From positions 416,665 through 480,664 of the forward strand of contig JAFRNC010000002.1 of assembly GCA_017430365.1 (NCBI GenBank): a stretch of 64,000 nucleotides of DNA. The letters are read 5' to 3'. Source of the DNA: Bacteroidales bacterium. Its GTDB lineage: Bacteria; Bacteroidota; Bacteroidia; Bacteroidales; UBA932. Position 1 is the stretch's first letter, and each line of letters opens with the position of its first letter. The notes below the pieces were generated by a model that searched no databases, was not told where the DNA came from, and was given only the letters and a program-made list of their open reading frames with translations. The position numbers were made by a program, and so were the translations under genes. This document shows positions 16,721 to 25,489 of the stretch, piece after piece.

Positions 16721-19174
16721 TTAATTGTCATGGTATCCCAGCCAGGTTGTCGCACCTTCCTGATAAGGTTCCTCACCCCAATACCAGGCGTCATAGACGC
16801 AACGGACCGCGGTATCAATATCATTATAACTAGTGTTAAGTACAGGATTACCTTTCGAATCTCCGATCACTTTTCCGTTGGCAGACCAATAACCAGTCGT
16901 ATCTCCTACTCCGAAACGGAAAAGAGAAGGAATAAAACCGTTCTCGGACAGAGTCACTAAAAACTCGATCTCAGCAAATGTCGGCACTCTCCACCTTCCT
17001 GCAGGGTAGCCATTCTCCTGATATGCTGCACAGCGTTTTTGAGCAGTCTGCAGATTAAAATAAACGCCTGTAGCACCATATGACGAAGCAACAATGAATT
17101 TTGGTGCAACTGTATTCTGTGTACCAGTAGTCTCTGTCGGTCTGTAATTCGTCAGTCCATTGAGATTGGTCAGATTATTTACAGTCTGGGAACGAGGGTC
17201 GCCAAGAATATAATCCTTACCTTTAAGTATAGATGAAGTAATTATGTAATTATTAGGATTATCATTTGTACCAGTACCATTAAGAGTTCCTGCCTGATAA
17301 CCAATATTGCCCATCCGGTAATTATTACTGCCATTACCTCTACTATCATAGACATTAACATTACCACTGTTGGCATTCGAATAATTATTGATTATCACGT
17401 ATCCGTTGGATAAACGACTTGTCACATAAAGCGAGGGATACTGTGTAACAGTAATAGTACGGTCAAAGGAAGTGTCGTCGCCGGCAGCCTCGAGGTGGAG
17501 AGTAACCACGAAGACATACGGAGCCATATCGAAAGCCGAGTTCTTATCACCATCCTCATCCAGCATATTGTTGTCCATCGCGTGATTTATCTTCAGGTAA
17601 GAAGTACCCTCAGGAATAGTTACCCAGCCTTCTATATCCTCATTTGTAAGGCCCTTGGCTGTTTTCAGATCATTGGAAGCAGTGACTGCACCATTCTGCA
17701 TGAAATAGTCCCTGCCTCCCGAAGGAGTGCTGTAGTTCAACTGATAAATTTCCCTAACAATCGGAATGACCGTACCGGAAGATACGAAATGAATGTCAAT
17801 CTCGTCAACATACATATCATACTCGTCCTTGGGAATATCGAGCGAAATATATCGACCGGTGGCCACATTGGAAGTAACCGGATCTTTAGTGCCCCAGTCC
17901 TTGACCTGATACTGATCACCGATAATCTTTACATCCTTGTCGGACCCGACGATATTGACTTCGACGGAATACTCATAGATGCAGTTGCCCTCGTTGACAG
18001 TACCGCGCGGTATGACAATCTTGTAATAAACCTCCATCTGTTTGTAGGCCTGCCAGTCCTCATCGGTAGGGTCAAAATCTGCAGGATCGTCGAACGTCGG
18101 CGCTGTACCCTCTCCAATATACTTATAACCATACCAAGGAAGGACCAACTTCAGGTAAGGCTGGTTGTCGTCGCCTTCCTCGATGCTGATCGGGTAAGTG
18201 TAGAAATGGGCCGTCTTTTTTCCGTCAATCGTAGGAACGTCGTTCATGAAATTGTAGGCATACTCGAAGATGTCTCGGGTGCCGAGACCGTATGGTTTAG
18301 TTGCCTTTGCCTTGCTATCCGCCACCATATCGCGATCAAGCGGACCGCCGAGAGTTGTATGTTCGATGCCATTGGAGAGATAGACACGAGTCTCTTCACC
18401 GGAAGGTTGAGGAACCCAGGTTATGTCGCCGCTTTCCTTATGCTCGACAACTACGTCGTAGGTGAAATTCACAGTGACCTTGGATGCCAGACGCTCAAGC
18501 GGGACAACACCGTTGACAACAGCGTCGCCGGCAGCAGCGTTAGCGGCTGCCACCAGAGTAATCTCAGCTTCACCCGCCATCACAAAGAAAAGGTCATCTG
18601 CATCCTCCGGATTATTCTCCGGATTGGGATCCAGGGCATGGGGCCAGAATAAACCGAAATCTTCAGTATGATCGTCATAAAAGAAAGTAGAGCCTACTTC
18701 GAGATTATGCAGTGCCTCCCACGTCTTGGCATCCTCAGGAATCGTCGTGTTGGGACTCAAAGAGTTATTGGACCCGTAGAAGTCGACATAGTTCGCCACA
18801 GCAAAAACCATCGCCTTGGTGTTTCCATCAGGGAAAATCTTAGCGAGTTCATCGTGAGAAATGGTCTCAGTGTAAGTCCTGGCGTACTTGTCCGCATCGG
18901 TTGTGGTAATAGTGCCTTTGCAAGCATACTCGGCATCTTGGGCCACCTTACCGTCTTCCCCGTAAGGGAAGATGAAATAGTCGATCCGTTTTACAAGATT
19001 TTCATTATCGGCGCCTAAAGTAGGAACCGGGTCGGCCTTGGTCATGACCCCACAGGAGAACGTAATGGTAAGATCCTGGCTCTGGACAGGGATTACCGTA
19101 TTCAAAGGCTCAACGCAGGACGTTGCGGCAAGCGCTGCCGCCGCAAAAACAATATAATGGATGAATCTTTTCAT
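16721..19174 (-). CDS. Fimbrillin-type lipoprotein with FISUMP-like C-terminus
   Basis: An 817-aa lipoprotein (lipobox ending at C20, AATSC). The N-terminal region (residues about 30-440) fits Mfa1/DUF4906-like fimbrial proteins: VKRIDYFIFPYGEDG, KAMVFAVANY and PLERLASKVTV are strand patterns typical of this group. The last 130 residues (RCAAYQENGYPAGRWRVPTFAEIEFL ... TGYWSAN ... AVRCVYD, shown here with breaks) resemble the Fibrobacter-type major paralogous domain common at the ends of Bacteroidetes surface lipoproteins. Exported, lipid-anchored and probably processed for assembly, as in P. gingivalis Mfa fimbriae; that part is inference. 12-nt gap from the upstream gene. Confidence 0.75.
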   Translation of the reverse strand: MKRFIHYIVFAAAALAATSCVEPLNTVIPVQSQDLTITFSCGVMTKADPVPTLGADNENLVKRIDYFIFPYGEDGKVAQDAEYACKGTITTTDADKYARTYTETISHDELAKIFPDGNTKAMVFAVANYVDFYGSNNSLSPNTTIPEDAKTWEALHNLEVGSTFFYDDHTEDFGLFWPHALDPNPENNPEDADDLFFVMAGEAEITLVAAANAAAGDAVVNGVVPLERLASKVTVNFTYDVVVEHKESGDITWVPQPSGEETRVYLSNGIEHTTLGGPLDRDMVADSKAKATKPYGLGTRDIFEYAYNFMNDVPTIDGKKTAHFYTYPISIEEGDDNQPYLKLVLPWYGYKYIGEGTAPTFDDPADFDPTDEDWQAYKQMEVYYKIVIPRGTVNEGNCIYEYSVEVNIVGSDKDVKIIGDQYQVKDWGTKDPVTSNVATGRYISLDIPKDEYDMYVDEIDIHFVSSGTVIPIVREIYQLNYSTPSGGRDYFMQNGAVTASNDLKTAKGLTNEDIEGWVTIPEGTSYLKINHAMDNNMLDEDGDKNSAFDMAPYVFVVTLHLEAAGDDTSFDRTITVTQYPSLYVTSRLSNGYVIINNYSNANSGNVNVYDSRGNGSNNYRMGNIGYQAGTLNGTGTNDNPNNYIITSSILKGKDYILGDPRSQTVNNLTNLNGLTNYRPTETTGTQNTVAPKFIVASSYGATGVYFNLQTAQKRCAAYQENGYPAGRWRVPTFAEIEFLVTLSENGFIPSLFRFGVGDTTGYWSANGKVIGDSKGNPVLNTSYNDIDTAVRCVYDAWYWGEEPYQEGATTWLGYHDN

Positions 19175-19186
19175 ACTTCTCAGCCG

Positions 19187-20773
19187 TTAATTGGTAATGG
19201 TAAGCGCATAGTTTGCTCGGATTTCAGAATAGGCACTGATCCAATCACCGGAACCTCCGGGTTGGAACCAGATATTAATCTGGGCCTTCTGGTTGTCTTC
19301 AGGGACGCTGGCGGCGCGCACCTGGAAATAGATGGTATTGACGCCGCCATCATCGTCTCTCCAGTCTGCAAGGTCTTCTCCGTCAGCATTAATCGCCCTC
19401 CATTTATTGTTCCCAGATATGGAATCGTCATAGATAAAGATTGCATACGCATCCTCATTCACTTCAGTTTCTCCATATGCAGGGATAAGACCAATCTTAA
19501 ACAGACCGGCAGTGGGATAGTTCACCGTGAAATAACCCTGGGCGGGATAATAGGTATCTCCAGAAGTAGTGCCCGGATAATAGTATCGTCCCCATTGAGT
19601 ACTGCCCGCTGGCTGAATATATACATTCTTGTACATATACACCGAGTATGCACTGTTGACCACAGTATTCTTTTCTTCGCCGTCAGCCGTCAACTTCACC
19701 TTCGAGTTCATCCAGGTTACGTTGGACATATTGATAGAACCGCTGTTCGTATTAAGACCGATTGTCTCCTTCGCCCACGGCTCGACATTGAAGACAAGCT
19801 TAAGTTCATCCGGATAAACCAGGATATGGTAAGCATTGACTTCGCCGGCATTCCATACGGTATTGGTGGGGATGCTGACGCTTTTCTCATCGTCGCGGCC
19901 CTTGTTGATCGTAATGGTCGCGGCATCTGCTGCAAGGGTCTGAGGCCAGATCAGGAACGCGGTGCCCTTGGCACCTTCTGCCGACATGTCATTGTCCGTA
20001 TTAAGCACGTCGACGACCTCGCCGGCATCCATGGTGATGGAGCTGGTTGTACAGAAGTCGTTGTCTTCGTCTACTGTAGGAGCAGCTACCGTCGGAACCG
20101 CTGCGGTCGGATCATCCTGGGTTCCTGAGAAGTTCACGGTAGCGCTGGCATTGTTGGGCAGGCTGACGGTTACGGAACTGAGGGTCAGTTCCTCTCCCGT
20201 GTAGTTCTCCATGGTGATGCTTATTGCGGAGAGGAGGTGATGGAAATCAAGACCGACCGCATCGCTCTTTTTCCTGCCTTCGGCCCCTTTCCACGCCTCG
20301 GCCGTCGTAACTACGGCGTCCGAATAGAGGATGTCGGTCTGGTTGGATGTCGTGGTGATCGTCCTTGCAGCTATGCTCAGGGTCTTATTGTCCTTGGTCG
20401 GAGGTGTCACGTTCTGAAGGCCATGTGTATAACCGAAGAACCTGTGGGTGCCGTCGAGCCAGTAGTAGACATCCTTATCGTTTTCAGTGTCCTGATATGC
20501 CCACTTTTCAGCATCATCGTCATAGGCGATGTAATTCTCAATATATAAGGAAGAGGATTCGCTGTTGTCGGCGTCGGTAACGGTCAGCACGTCGAACACG
20601 TCAAATTGCTCACCTGTAATATCAGCATTGTTGACCATCGCCTTGGTCTCGATAGACTTGGGCGAAAAACTGATGAGCCGGTTTCCGGAGGGCAGTTCTT
20701 CGATCAGGTTGGTGCAAGAAACCGCCATAGTCAAGGCTATGACTGCAGCAATGTATTGATTGATTCTTTTCAT
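19187..20773 (-). CDS. Fimbrillin family lipoprotein (Mfa-like)
   Basis: A 528-aa lipoprotein (lipobox ending at C20, MAVSC). The N-terminal part has the fimbrillin pattern: SFSPKSIETKAM, then a short variable region, then WAYQDTENDKDVYYWLDGTHRFFGYT, the strand that in the Mfa-like family precedes the central beta-sandwich. The LDFHHLLSAISITMENYTGEELTL region (shown in part) is the family's hallmark second-domain opening. Likely a structural fimbrial subunit or anchor. It lies 14 nt after the preceding operon gene and 12 nt before the next. Confidence 0.82.
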   Translation of the reverse strand: MKRINQYIAAVIALTMAVSCTNLIEELPSGNRLISFSPKSIETKAMVNNADITGEQFDVFDVLTVTDADNSESSSLYIENYIAYDDDAEKWAYQDTENDKDVYYWLDGTHRFFGYTHGLQNVTPPTKDNKTLSIAARTITTTSNQTDILYSDAVVTTAEAWKGAEGRKKSDAVGLDFHHLLSAISITMENYTGEELTLSSVTVSLPNNASATVNFSGTQDDPTAAVPTVAAPTVDEDNDFCTTSSITMDAGEVVDVLNTDNDMSAEGAKGTAFLIWPQTLAADAATITINKGRDDEKSVSIPTNTVWNAGEVNAYHILVYPDELKLVFNVEPWAKETIGLNTNSGSINMSNVTWMNSKVKLTADGEEKNTVVNSAYSVYMYKNVYIQPAGSTQWGRYYYPGTTSGDTYYPAQGYFTVNYPTAGLFKIGLIPAYGETEVNEDAYAIFIYDDSISGNNKWRAINADGEDLADWRDDDGGVNTIYFQVRAASVPEDNQKAQINIWFQPGGSGDWISAYSEIRANYALTITN

Positions 20774-20787
20774 TTCTCTCCCTCCTG

Positions 20788-22008
20788 TTAAATAATCAAT
20801 GTAGTGGTCGCATCATCGAGATAGTCCCAGTCGTCAACCGAGACTGCGGAAATGAAGATTCTCCAGTTACCGTTCACATACAGGTTGTTAAGACGGGTCT
20901 TCTTGTGGGCCCCGAAGACCACGTCATTGCCGTCTTTCCGGAGCCGGAGCGTAGCCGTTCCTTTCGCACCGCTGGCCATGGTGAACTTGATGGTAAGAGT
21001 GATTCCCGACAGGTCATTGGGCAGGCCGAAGAGGGTTACGCTAGCATCCTTGCTTGACGAAATCTCGAGGTTTTTAGTAAGTGTTATGGTCTTGTTGGCG
21101 TCTGGATTCAGTTCGCTTCCATATTCAAACTGTTCACCCGGAATCTGATAAGTATCTCCAGTCGGATCCGTACCGGCGCTGAGATTCCAGAAGAGCCGAC
21201 CCCAGATGTAACCCGTTGTCGCTGAAATCGTCAGGCTGTTGATAGTAATCGTCTCCTCGTCCTCGCTTTTGAAGTTGAACTCATATGCCGAGAAAAAGGG
21301 GTAGAAGTCGAGTGTCACGGGCTTACCGTTTTCCACGTTGGCCTTTCTTGCGAGTAGAGGCATAGTGCTGACAAATGCGGGATCGCCGGTCTGAACGTCC
21401 GTGCCCGTACCGGTAGTCCCGGGGATCTTAATCTCGAAGAGCAGATCCTGCTGATTATCGTGGTCGTAGGCATGATAGACGAGCCTATTCGTCACGGCAC
21501 TGCCGCTTTCATTAATGGGGGCAGGATAGGCTCCGTAAAAGGTGGCGGTATTGCCGGTCCATGTCAGGCCGTTCTTGTCCTGATTGAAAAGATTGGCGTT
21601 GCTGAAGCGCGGTTGATCCGGGTCAGGGGATATGGTTGCCTTTTCAGGGTCATCCTCATCGCCATTCGCCTTCAAAACATAGTTGGAATATACAAGGCGG
21701 AGCCATGAATTATCCGGAATCACCTTGGGTACCTGAAGCACATTATTGGGACTCCATAGGTTGCCCTGACCTTCGGGACTGAAAATAGTGATTACGTCCC
21801 CGTCATTCCAGTCGATCCTTTCATAATTGACATCCCCGACTGCCTCGTACGCGCCGGAATAGGAAGTCTTGGTCGAAGGACCACCCTTCAGCCTAGCAGT
21901 AAAACGGACACTCTTTCCGTTATTGTCAAGATTCGTCGGGTCGCAGCCCGACAACAGCGTCGCAACACATGCGGCGAGAATCGTGAAAATTGCAAGTTTT
22001 TTCTTCAT
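20788..22008 (-). CDS. Fimbrillin-like lipoprotein
   Basis: A 406-aa lipoprotein starting at 22008 (MKKKLAIFTILAACVATLLSGC; lipobox C22). The frame is open upstream, but that stretch is occupied by a separate small gene in another frame. The N-terminus has the pattern VRFTARL, TKTSYSG, YERIDWNDGDVITIF, which recurs in the proteins encoded at 56035-58812 and from 63613. The rest is a series of beta-strands with fimbrillin-like LDFYPFFSAYEFNF. Exported and lipid-anchored; probably the first structural subunit of the operon. It starts 4 nt after the stop of the 58-aa gene. Confidence 0.8.
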   Translation of the reverse strand: MKKKLAIFTILAACVATLLSGCDPTNLDNNGKSVRFTARLKGGPSTKTSYSGAYEAVGDVNYERIDWNDGDVITIFSPEGQGNLWSPNNVLQVPKVIPDNSWLRLVYSNYVLKANGDEDDPEKATISPDPDQPRFSNANLFNQDKNGLTWTGNTATFYGAYPAPINESGSAVTNRLVYHAYDHDNQQDLLFEIKIPGTTGTGTDVQTGDPAFVSTMPLLARKANVENGKPVTLDFYPFFSAYEFNFKSEDEETITINSLTISATTGYIWGRLFWNLSAGTDPTGDTYQIPGEQFEYGSELNPDANKTITLTKNLEISSSKDASVTLFGLPNDLSGITLTIKFTMASGAKGTATLRLRKDGNDVVFGAHKKTRLNNLYVNGNWRIFISAVSVDDWDYLDDATTTLII

Positions 22009-22012
22009 TGCA

Positions 22013-22189
22013 TCAGTCCCCCCATGTGTAATCAAAACCGGAATCGCTGAAATCAATATCCTGGACCTCCTGGCCCGTGGTCCTGACGTCAGCATTGTCC
22101 ACAATCGATCCCGCAAGGATTTCTCCCTCCGTCTGAAGGATTACCTCGCGGCGGATTGCAGGTGTCTCATAGTGCAGTTTCTGTTTCAT
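22013..22189 (-). CDS. 58-aa conserved-type small protein, first gene of the fimbrillin operon
   Basis: An ATG at 22189 opens 58 codons ending in TGA (22013-22015), 4 nt before the fimbrillin-like gene. There is no signal peptide or membrane helix. It has a basic N-terminus, a YETP motif (residues 7-10), E15-V16, E21-G22, and a small-residue AGS (26-28), then an acidic, Gly/Asp-rich tail ending in TWGD. The same pattern (YEAP, EV, EG, CAS, acidic Gly/Asp tail) is seen in the 46-aa protein at 63460-63600, which also sits directly before a fimbrillin-like gene. A perfect promoter lies upstream. Function unknown; recurrence before two such loci suggests a dedicated role. Confidence 0.72.
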   Translation of the reverse strand: MKQKLHYETPAIRREVILQTEGEILAGSIVDNADVRTTGQEVQDIDFSDSGFDYTWGD

Positions 22190-22250
22190 TATTATTTTAA
22201 CTAATTAATTGTCAAAACCATGCCTCTAAAAAGGGCTTTATACCAAATCG

Positions 22251-22281
22251 CAAAGTTATTCTAAATAATTGATACTCCAAA
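22251..22281 (-). promoter_or_regulatory. Promoter of the fimbrillin-type operon
   Basis: On the minus strand: -33 box TTTG (22281-22278), 19-nt spacer, -7 box TAACTTTG (22258-22251). This is a full match to the Bacteroidetes consensus. The leader is about 55-60 nt before the small gene's ATG at 22189. An AT-rich stretch and then a run of 12 G (minus strand) lie directly upstream. Confidence 0.75.
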
Positions 22282-22299
22282 GCTTTTTTTATTTTTTTA

Positions 22300-22311
22300 C
22301 CCCCCCCCCCC
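22300..22311. repeat. Homopolymer tract, 12 C (+) / 12 G (-)
   Basis: Twelve consecutive C on the plus strand, 19 nt beyond the -33 box of the fimbrillin operon promoter, separated from it by an AT-only stretch. A tract this long is prone to slipped-strand changes. Confidence 0.9.
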
Positions 22312-22422
22312 GACAATACTACAAAAAATGTCAATATTTGTCCTACCACGATCGTTGCACCGAATTATACAGAATATCCTCTTGACAACCGTATCCTACA
22401 TATGGTACGATGGCACATTGAG

Positions 22423-22443
22423 ATTCCCGGTCAGGCCGGGACC
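22423..22443. repeat. Decayed copy of the 12448-12468 palindrome
   Basis: ATTCCCGG, 5-nt spacer, CCGGGA, with the last two bases of the right arm changed. Both arms and spacer length match the perfect palindrome at 12448-12468. It lies 5 nt after the SGNH hydrolase stop on the minus strand and may act as its terminator stem. Confidence 0.6.
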
Positions 22444-22448
22444 GCCCC

Positions 22449-23540
22449 CTACTTCCTCAGATACCTCAGGAATCCTTCGGCCATGCGGAGGAAGCCGAGG
22501 TCGGTCTGGTGGGTGCCGTCGACTGAGCCTTCGCCGTCGGGACCGGAGATGGCCTCGGCGGGGATGTAGCGCAGATTGTCGTAACCTTCTTTCCTGAGCT
22601 TCAGATACAGCTCATGCCACCAGGCGTTTTTTTCGATCAGGAGGTCGCGGACTTCCAGATTGACGTCGGCGTGGGAGAACCAGATGTTCTCCACCATGTA
22701 AATAGCCGCATCGGGACGCTTCTTTGCAAGGTATGTCATGAAATAGTAGGCGCTGTCCCTCAGGGTATTGATCGTGCAGTTGGGCAGGCAGTCGATGACA
22801 TACTGTTCAGCGTCTACGCGGGCAACGATCTCCGCCATCGACTTGTCCATCCTGGCGTTGCCGCTGAAACCCAGGTTGATGCATTCCTTACCGAGTTTCC
22901 GGCTGATGATCGAAGTGTAGACCATGCCCGGCCGTGAGGCGCATCCGCCCTGCGTGATGCTGGTTCCGTAGAACATGATCGGTTTTCCGGAGCCTTTGAC
23001 CAGTATTTCCTTGTGGGGCATGCCTATGTGGGCGTTCTTAGTGACCCCCACCTCAACCTTGGTCACGCCGTCGTATAACGGCAGGTATGCCATGTATTCG
23101 TGCTCGCGCCCGTCCATACCGCTGACCGCAATCTGGGTTTTGGTCGTATCCTTCCCGTTGGGAATCGCCGTCCCGACGAAATGCCAGTGGTCGTTCTCAT
23201 CGAGCCTGTAGAGATCTATGCCCCGTATACCCGTACCGGCCATGTGGTGCATGATGAAGTTGTTGAGCAGCGTCCAGCGGAAACCGATAGTCCTGCTGTC
23301 GCTCGAGAAACGTATGGCCAGTCCTGCAGAATTCAGACCCAGGTCCCAGACACCCTTGCGGGTCGCGGATTTCATGTCCAGAGGCAGACGGGAATAGTAT
23401 AGTTCCGTGTTGTCATAGCCCTTGTTGATGAGCATCAGGCTCTTCGCATCTACATACTTGAGGTCCGAGGCCTTCTGGGCCAAGGCGGACGGTGCGGCGA
23501 GCATAAGCGCTGCCACAGTCAGCAGGAAAAGTTTCTTCAT
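22449..23540 (-). CDS. Secreted SGNH/GDSL-family hydrolase
   Basis: A 363-aa exported protein, start 23540 (MKKLFLLTVAALMLAAPSALAQ; signal peptidase I site after ALA). An N-terminal beta-sandwich (about 25-170) is followed by an SGNH hydrolase domain. Block I is IMFYGTSITQGG (catalytic Ser in GTSIT), block II Gly in LGFSGNAR, and block V is in DGTHQTDLGF (catalytic Asp and His). The Asn of block III is not obvious. Enzymes of this type are esterases acting on acetylated glycans, but the substrate is not shown. It is the last gene of the six-gene minus-strand operon, 2 nt after miaA. Confidence 0.85.
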   Translation of the reverse strand: MKKLFLLTVAALMLAAPSALAQKASDLKYVDAKSLMLINKGYDNTELYYSRLPLDMKSATRKGVWDLGLNSAGLAIRFSSDSRTIGFRWTLLNNFIMHHMAGTGIRGIDLYRLDENDHWHFVGTAIPNGKDTTKTQIAVSGMDGREHEYMAYLPLYDGVTKVEVGVTKNAHIGMPHKEILVKGSGKPIMFYGTSITQGGCASRPGMVYTSIISRKLGKECINLGFSGNARMDKSMAEIVARVDAEQYVIDCLPNCTINTLRDSAYYFMTYLAKKRPDAAIYMVENIWFSHADVNLEVRDLLIEKNAWWHELYLKLRKEGYDNLRYIPAEAISGPDGEGSVDGTHQTDLGFLRMAEGFLRYLRK

Positions 23541-23542
23541 TA

Positions 23543-24403
23543 TTATATGGTCCTCCATTCTATTTCTATTCCCCTGCGCTCCATCCCGCGGAACCAGGTC
23601 ATCTGCCTCTTGGCAAACTGGTGGATGGCGATCCGAAGCCGCGAAACCATCTCGTCATAGGCCAGATCCCCGGTCAGATAGAGCGTCACATATTTGTATT
23701 CGAGTCCGTAATATATAAGTTCTTCCGGTGCAAGCCCTCGGTCCAGAAGCCCCTGCACCTCCTCCACCATCCCTTCGCGGAGCCTTTCGTCGAGGCGGCG
23801 GTCGATTCTGGCATTGCGTTCATCCCGTGAAACCGATATACCTATATATTTAGTCTTTACAGGCAGGAACGACGTGCGGGACACGGGATGTGCGTCCTCG
23901 TAGACCGCGATCTCGATGGCCCGGATGAGCCTTTGCCTGGTGTCGTAGTCGGTGGTGTTGTGCGGTTTTCGAAGCGATTCGTAGCGGGCTATCAGTTCTT
24001 CGGTCGGAAGAGGTTCCAGGGACGCCCGCAGAGAAGAGTCCGGAGGCACGTCGGGCAGATGATATCCGCATGTGGCCGCCTCGATGTAGAGCCCGCTGCC
24101 GCCGCAGAGGATGGGCGTACGGCCACGCGACACGATGTCGCAGTAGGCGCGTTCGAAGTCGTGCTGATACTGGTAGATATTGTACTTCTCCCCCGCCTCG
24201 ACTATGTCAATCAGATGATACGGGACATCCCCGTATTCCGCGAGGTCCTTCCCCGTGCCTATGTCCATGCCCCGGTAGACCTGCCGCGAATCACCCGATA
24301 GGATCTCCCCTCCCAGTTCCCGGGCCATGGCGACCGCGTAACGCGTCTTGCCCGACGCCGTCGGTCCGAGAATACATATCAGGTCGTAGCCGTCGGGAAG
24401 CAT
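23543..24403 (-). CDS. miaA: tRNA dimethylallyltransferase
   Basis: A 286-aa enzyme that adds a dimethylallyl group to N6 of A37 in tRNAs reading UNN codons. P-loop GPTASGKT (13-20) is followed by SGDSRQVYRGMDIGTGK (the DSxQxY substrate motif) and YHLIDI. Later GGSGLYIEA and the helical insertion (DTRQRLIRAIE) fit the family. Length is at the short end of the usual range (about 300 aa). It lies 6 nt after the CNNM gene and 2 nt before the SGNH gene. Confidence 0.95.
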   Translation of the reverse strand: MLPDGYDLICILGPTASGKTRYAVAMARELGGEILSGDSRQVYRGMDIGTGKDLAEYGDVPYHLIDIVEAGEKYNIYQYQHDFERAYCDIVSRGRTPILCGGSGLYIEAATCGYHLPDVPPDSSLRASLEPLPTEELIARYESLRKPHNTTDYDTRQRLIRAIEIAVYEDAHPVSRTSFLPVKTKYIGISVSRDERNARIDRRLDERLREGMVEEVQGLLDRGLAPEELIYYGLEYKYVTLYLTGDLAYDEMVSRLRIAIHQFAKRQMTWFRGMERRGIEIEWRTI

Positions 24404-24409
24404 GGCGGA

Positions 24410-25489
24410 TCAGTCGTCGTCCGTATCGGTGTCGGGAAGCTGGATTTCCTTGAAACGTTTAGCGCGCTGTTTCCAGCGCTCGCGGGCGAACTGCTGCATG
24501 TCGCTCACCTCGTCGTTCTCGTCGATGATTTCCAGGCCGAGGATGGTCTCGATGATATCCTCCAGCGTAAGGATTCCCTGAAAGCAGCCGTATTCGTCGA
24601 TGATCAGGCCTATCTGCTCTTTCTTGGCAAGCAGGGTGTCCCAAATGTCCGCCACAGACTGCTCCTCGTTGAAGAATGTGATGTCGCGCTTGATTTCGCT
24701 CAGGCGCATGTCGAATTTGTCCTCGGCAAGGCATTCGAGCGCCTCGCTGCGCAGGATATATCCCGTGATATACTCGGGCGATTCGGAATAGACCGGTATG
24801 CGGGAGTAGTGCTCGAAATCCTTGTCCTTGTAGAAGTTCTTGAGGGACATGTTCTCCGAAGCGGTCTGCGCCACCACTCGCGGAGTCATCACGTCGTATG
24901 CCTTCACGTCATCGAGCTTGATGACGTTCTGGATGATACGGTTCTCGCTCTCATCTATTACGCCCTCCTCTTCCCCGACGTTGGCCATGGCGGAAACCTC
25001 CTCGCGGCTCACCGACGCCTCGTCGTCATCTTTCTGGAATATGCGGGTGATGAGTTCGATGAGGATCACAATAGGGTACATCAACAATATAAGCGCACGC
25101 AGGACCCGGGTCGTGAAACCCATCAACTGACGGTAATAAGAAGTGCCTATGGTCTTCGGGATAATCTCGGCAAAGACCAGGATCAGCAGCGTCGTGATGG
25201 CCGACATCCAGCCGAAGAACTCGGAGCCGCCGATGGCCGCAGCCTGCCTGCCCACGCCGGCCGCACCGACAGTGTTGGCTATGGTATTGAGGGCGAGGAT
25301 GGCCGCCAGGGGCCTGGCGCTCTCTTCCTTGTATTGCATGAAGCGGGTGGCGGGCTTGTATCCTTCCTCCTCCCTCATCGTGATGTATGAGATAGGCGTG
25401 GATAGCAGCACTGACTCGAGTATCGAGCAGAGGAAGGAGATGGCCATTGCAGCCAGAAGGAAAAGCAGTAGAATCGAGATCGGCGACAT
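24410..25489 (-). CDS. CNNM/CorC-type membrane protein with CBS pair (hemolysin family)
   Basis: A 359-aa protein with an N-terminal DUF21/CNNM domain of three to four membrane helices (about 5-150; ESVLLSTPISYITMRE and ALNTIANTVGAAGVG) and a tandem CBS domain (about 200-330; MTPRVVAQTAS ... LIIDEYGCFQGILTLEDIIETILG, given in parts). Family members are involved in Mg2+ or Co2+ homeostasis; direct transport is debated. The C-terminal CorC_HlyC domain of longer relatives is missing. Its start overlaps the capA-like stop by 1 nt (TAATG type). Confidence 0.9.
   Translation of the reverse strand: MSPISILLLFLLAAMAISFLCSILESVLLSTPISYITMREEEGYKPATRFMQYKEESARPLAAILALNTIANTVGAAGVGRQAAAIGGSEFFGWMSAITTLLILVFAEIIPKTIGTSYYRQLMGFTTRVLRALILLMYPIVILIELITRIFQKDDDEASVSREEVSAMANVGEEEGVIDESENRIIQNVIKLDDVKAYDVMTPRVVAQTASENMSLKNFYKDKDFEHYSRIPVYSESPEYITGYILRSEALECLAEDKFDMRLSEIKRDITFFNEEQSVADIWDTLLAKKEQIGLIIDEYGCFQGILTLEDIIETILGLEIIDENDEVSDMQQFARERWKQRAKRFKEIQLPDTDTDDD

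Larger units (their letters stand above)
22190..22448. other. Intergenic region upstream of the fimbrillin operon
   Basis: A 259-nt gap between the SGNH hydrolase stop and the small fimbrillin-operon gene, both read on the minus strand. It contains the operon promoter (22251-22281), the 12-nt homopolymer (22300-22311) and a decayed palindromic repeat (22423-22443). I see no gene in it. Confidence 0.75.
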
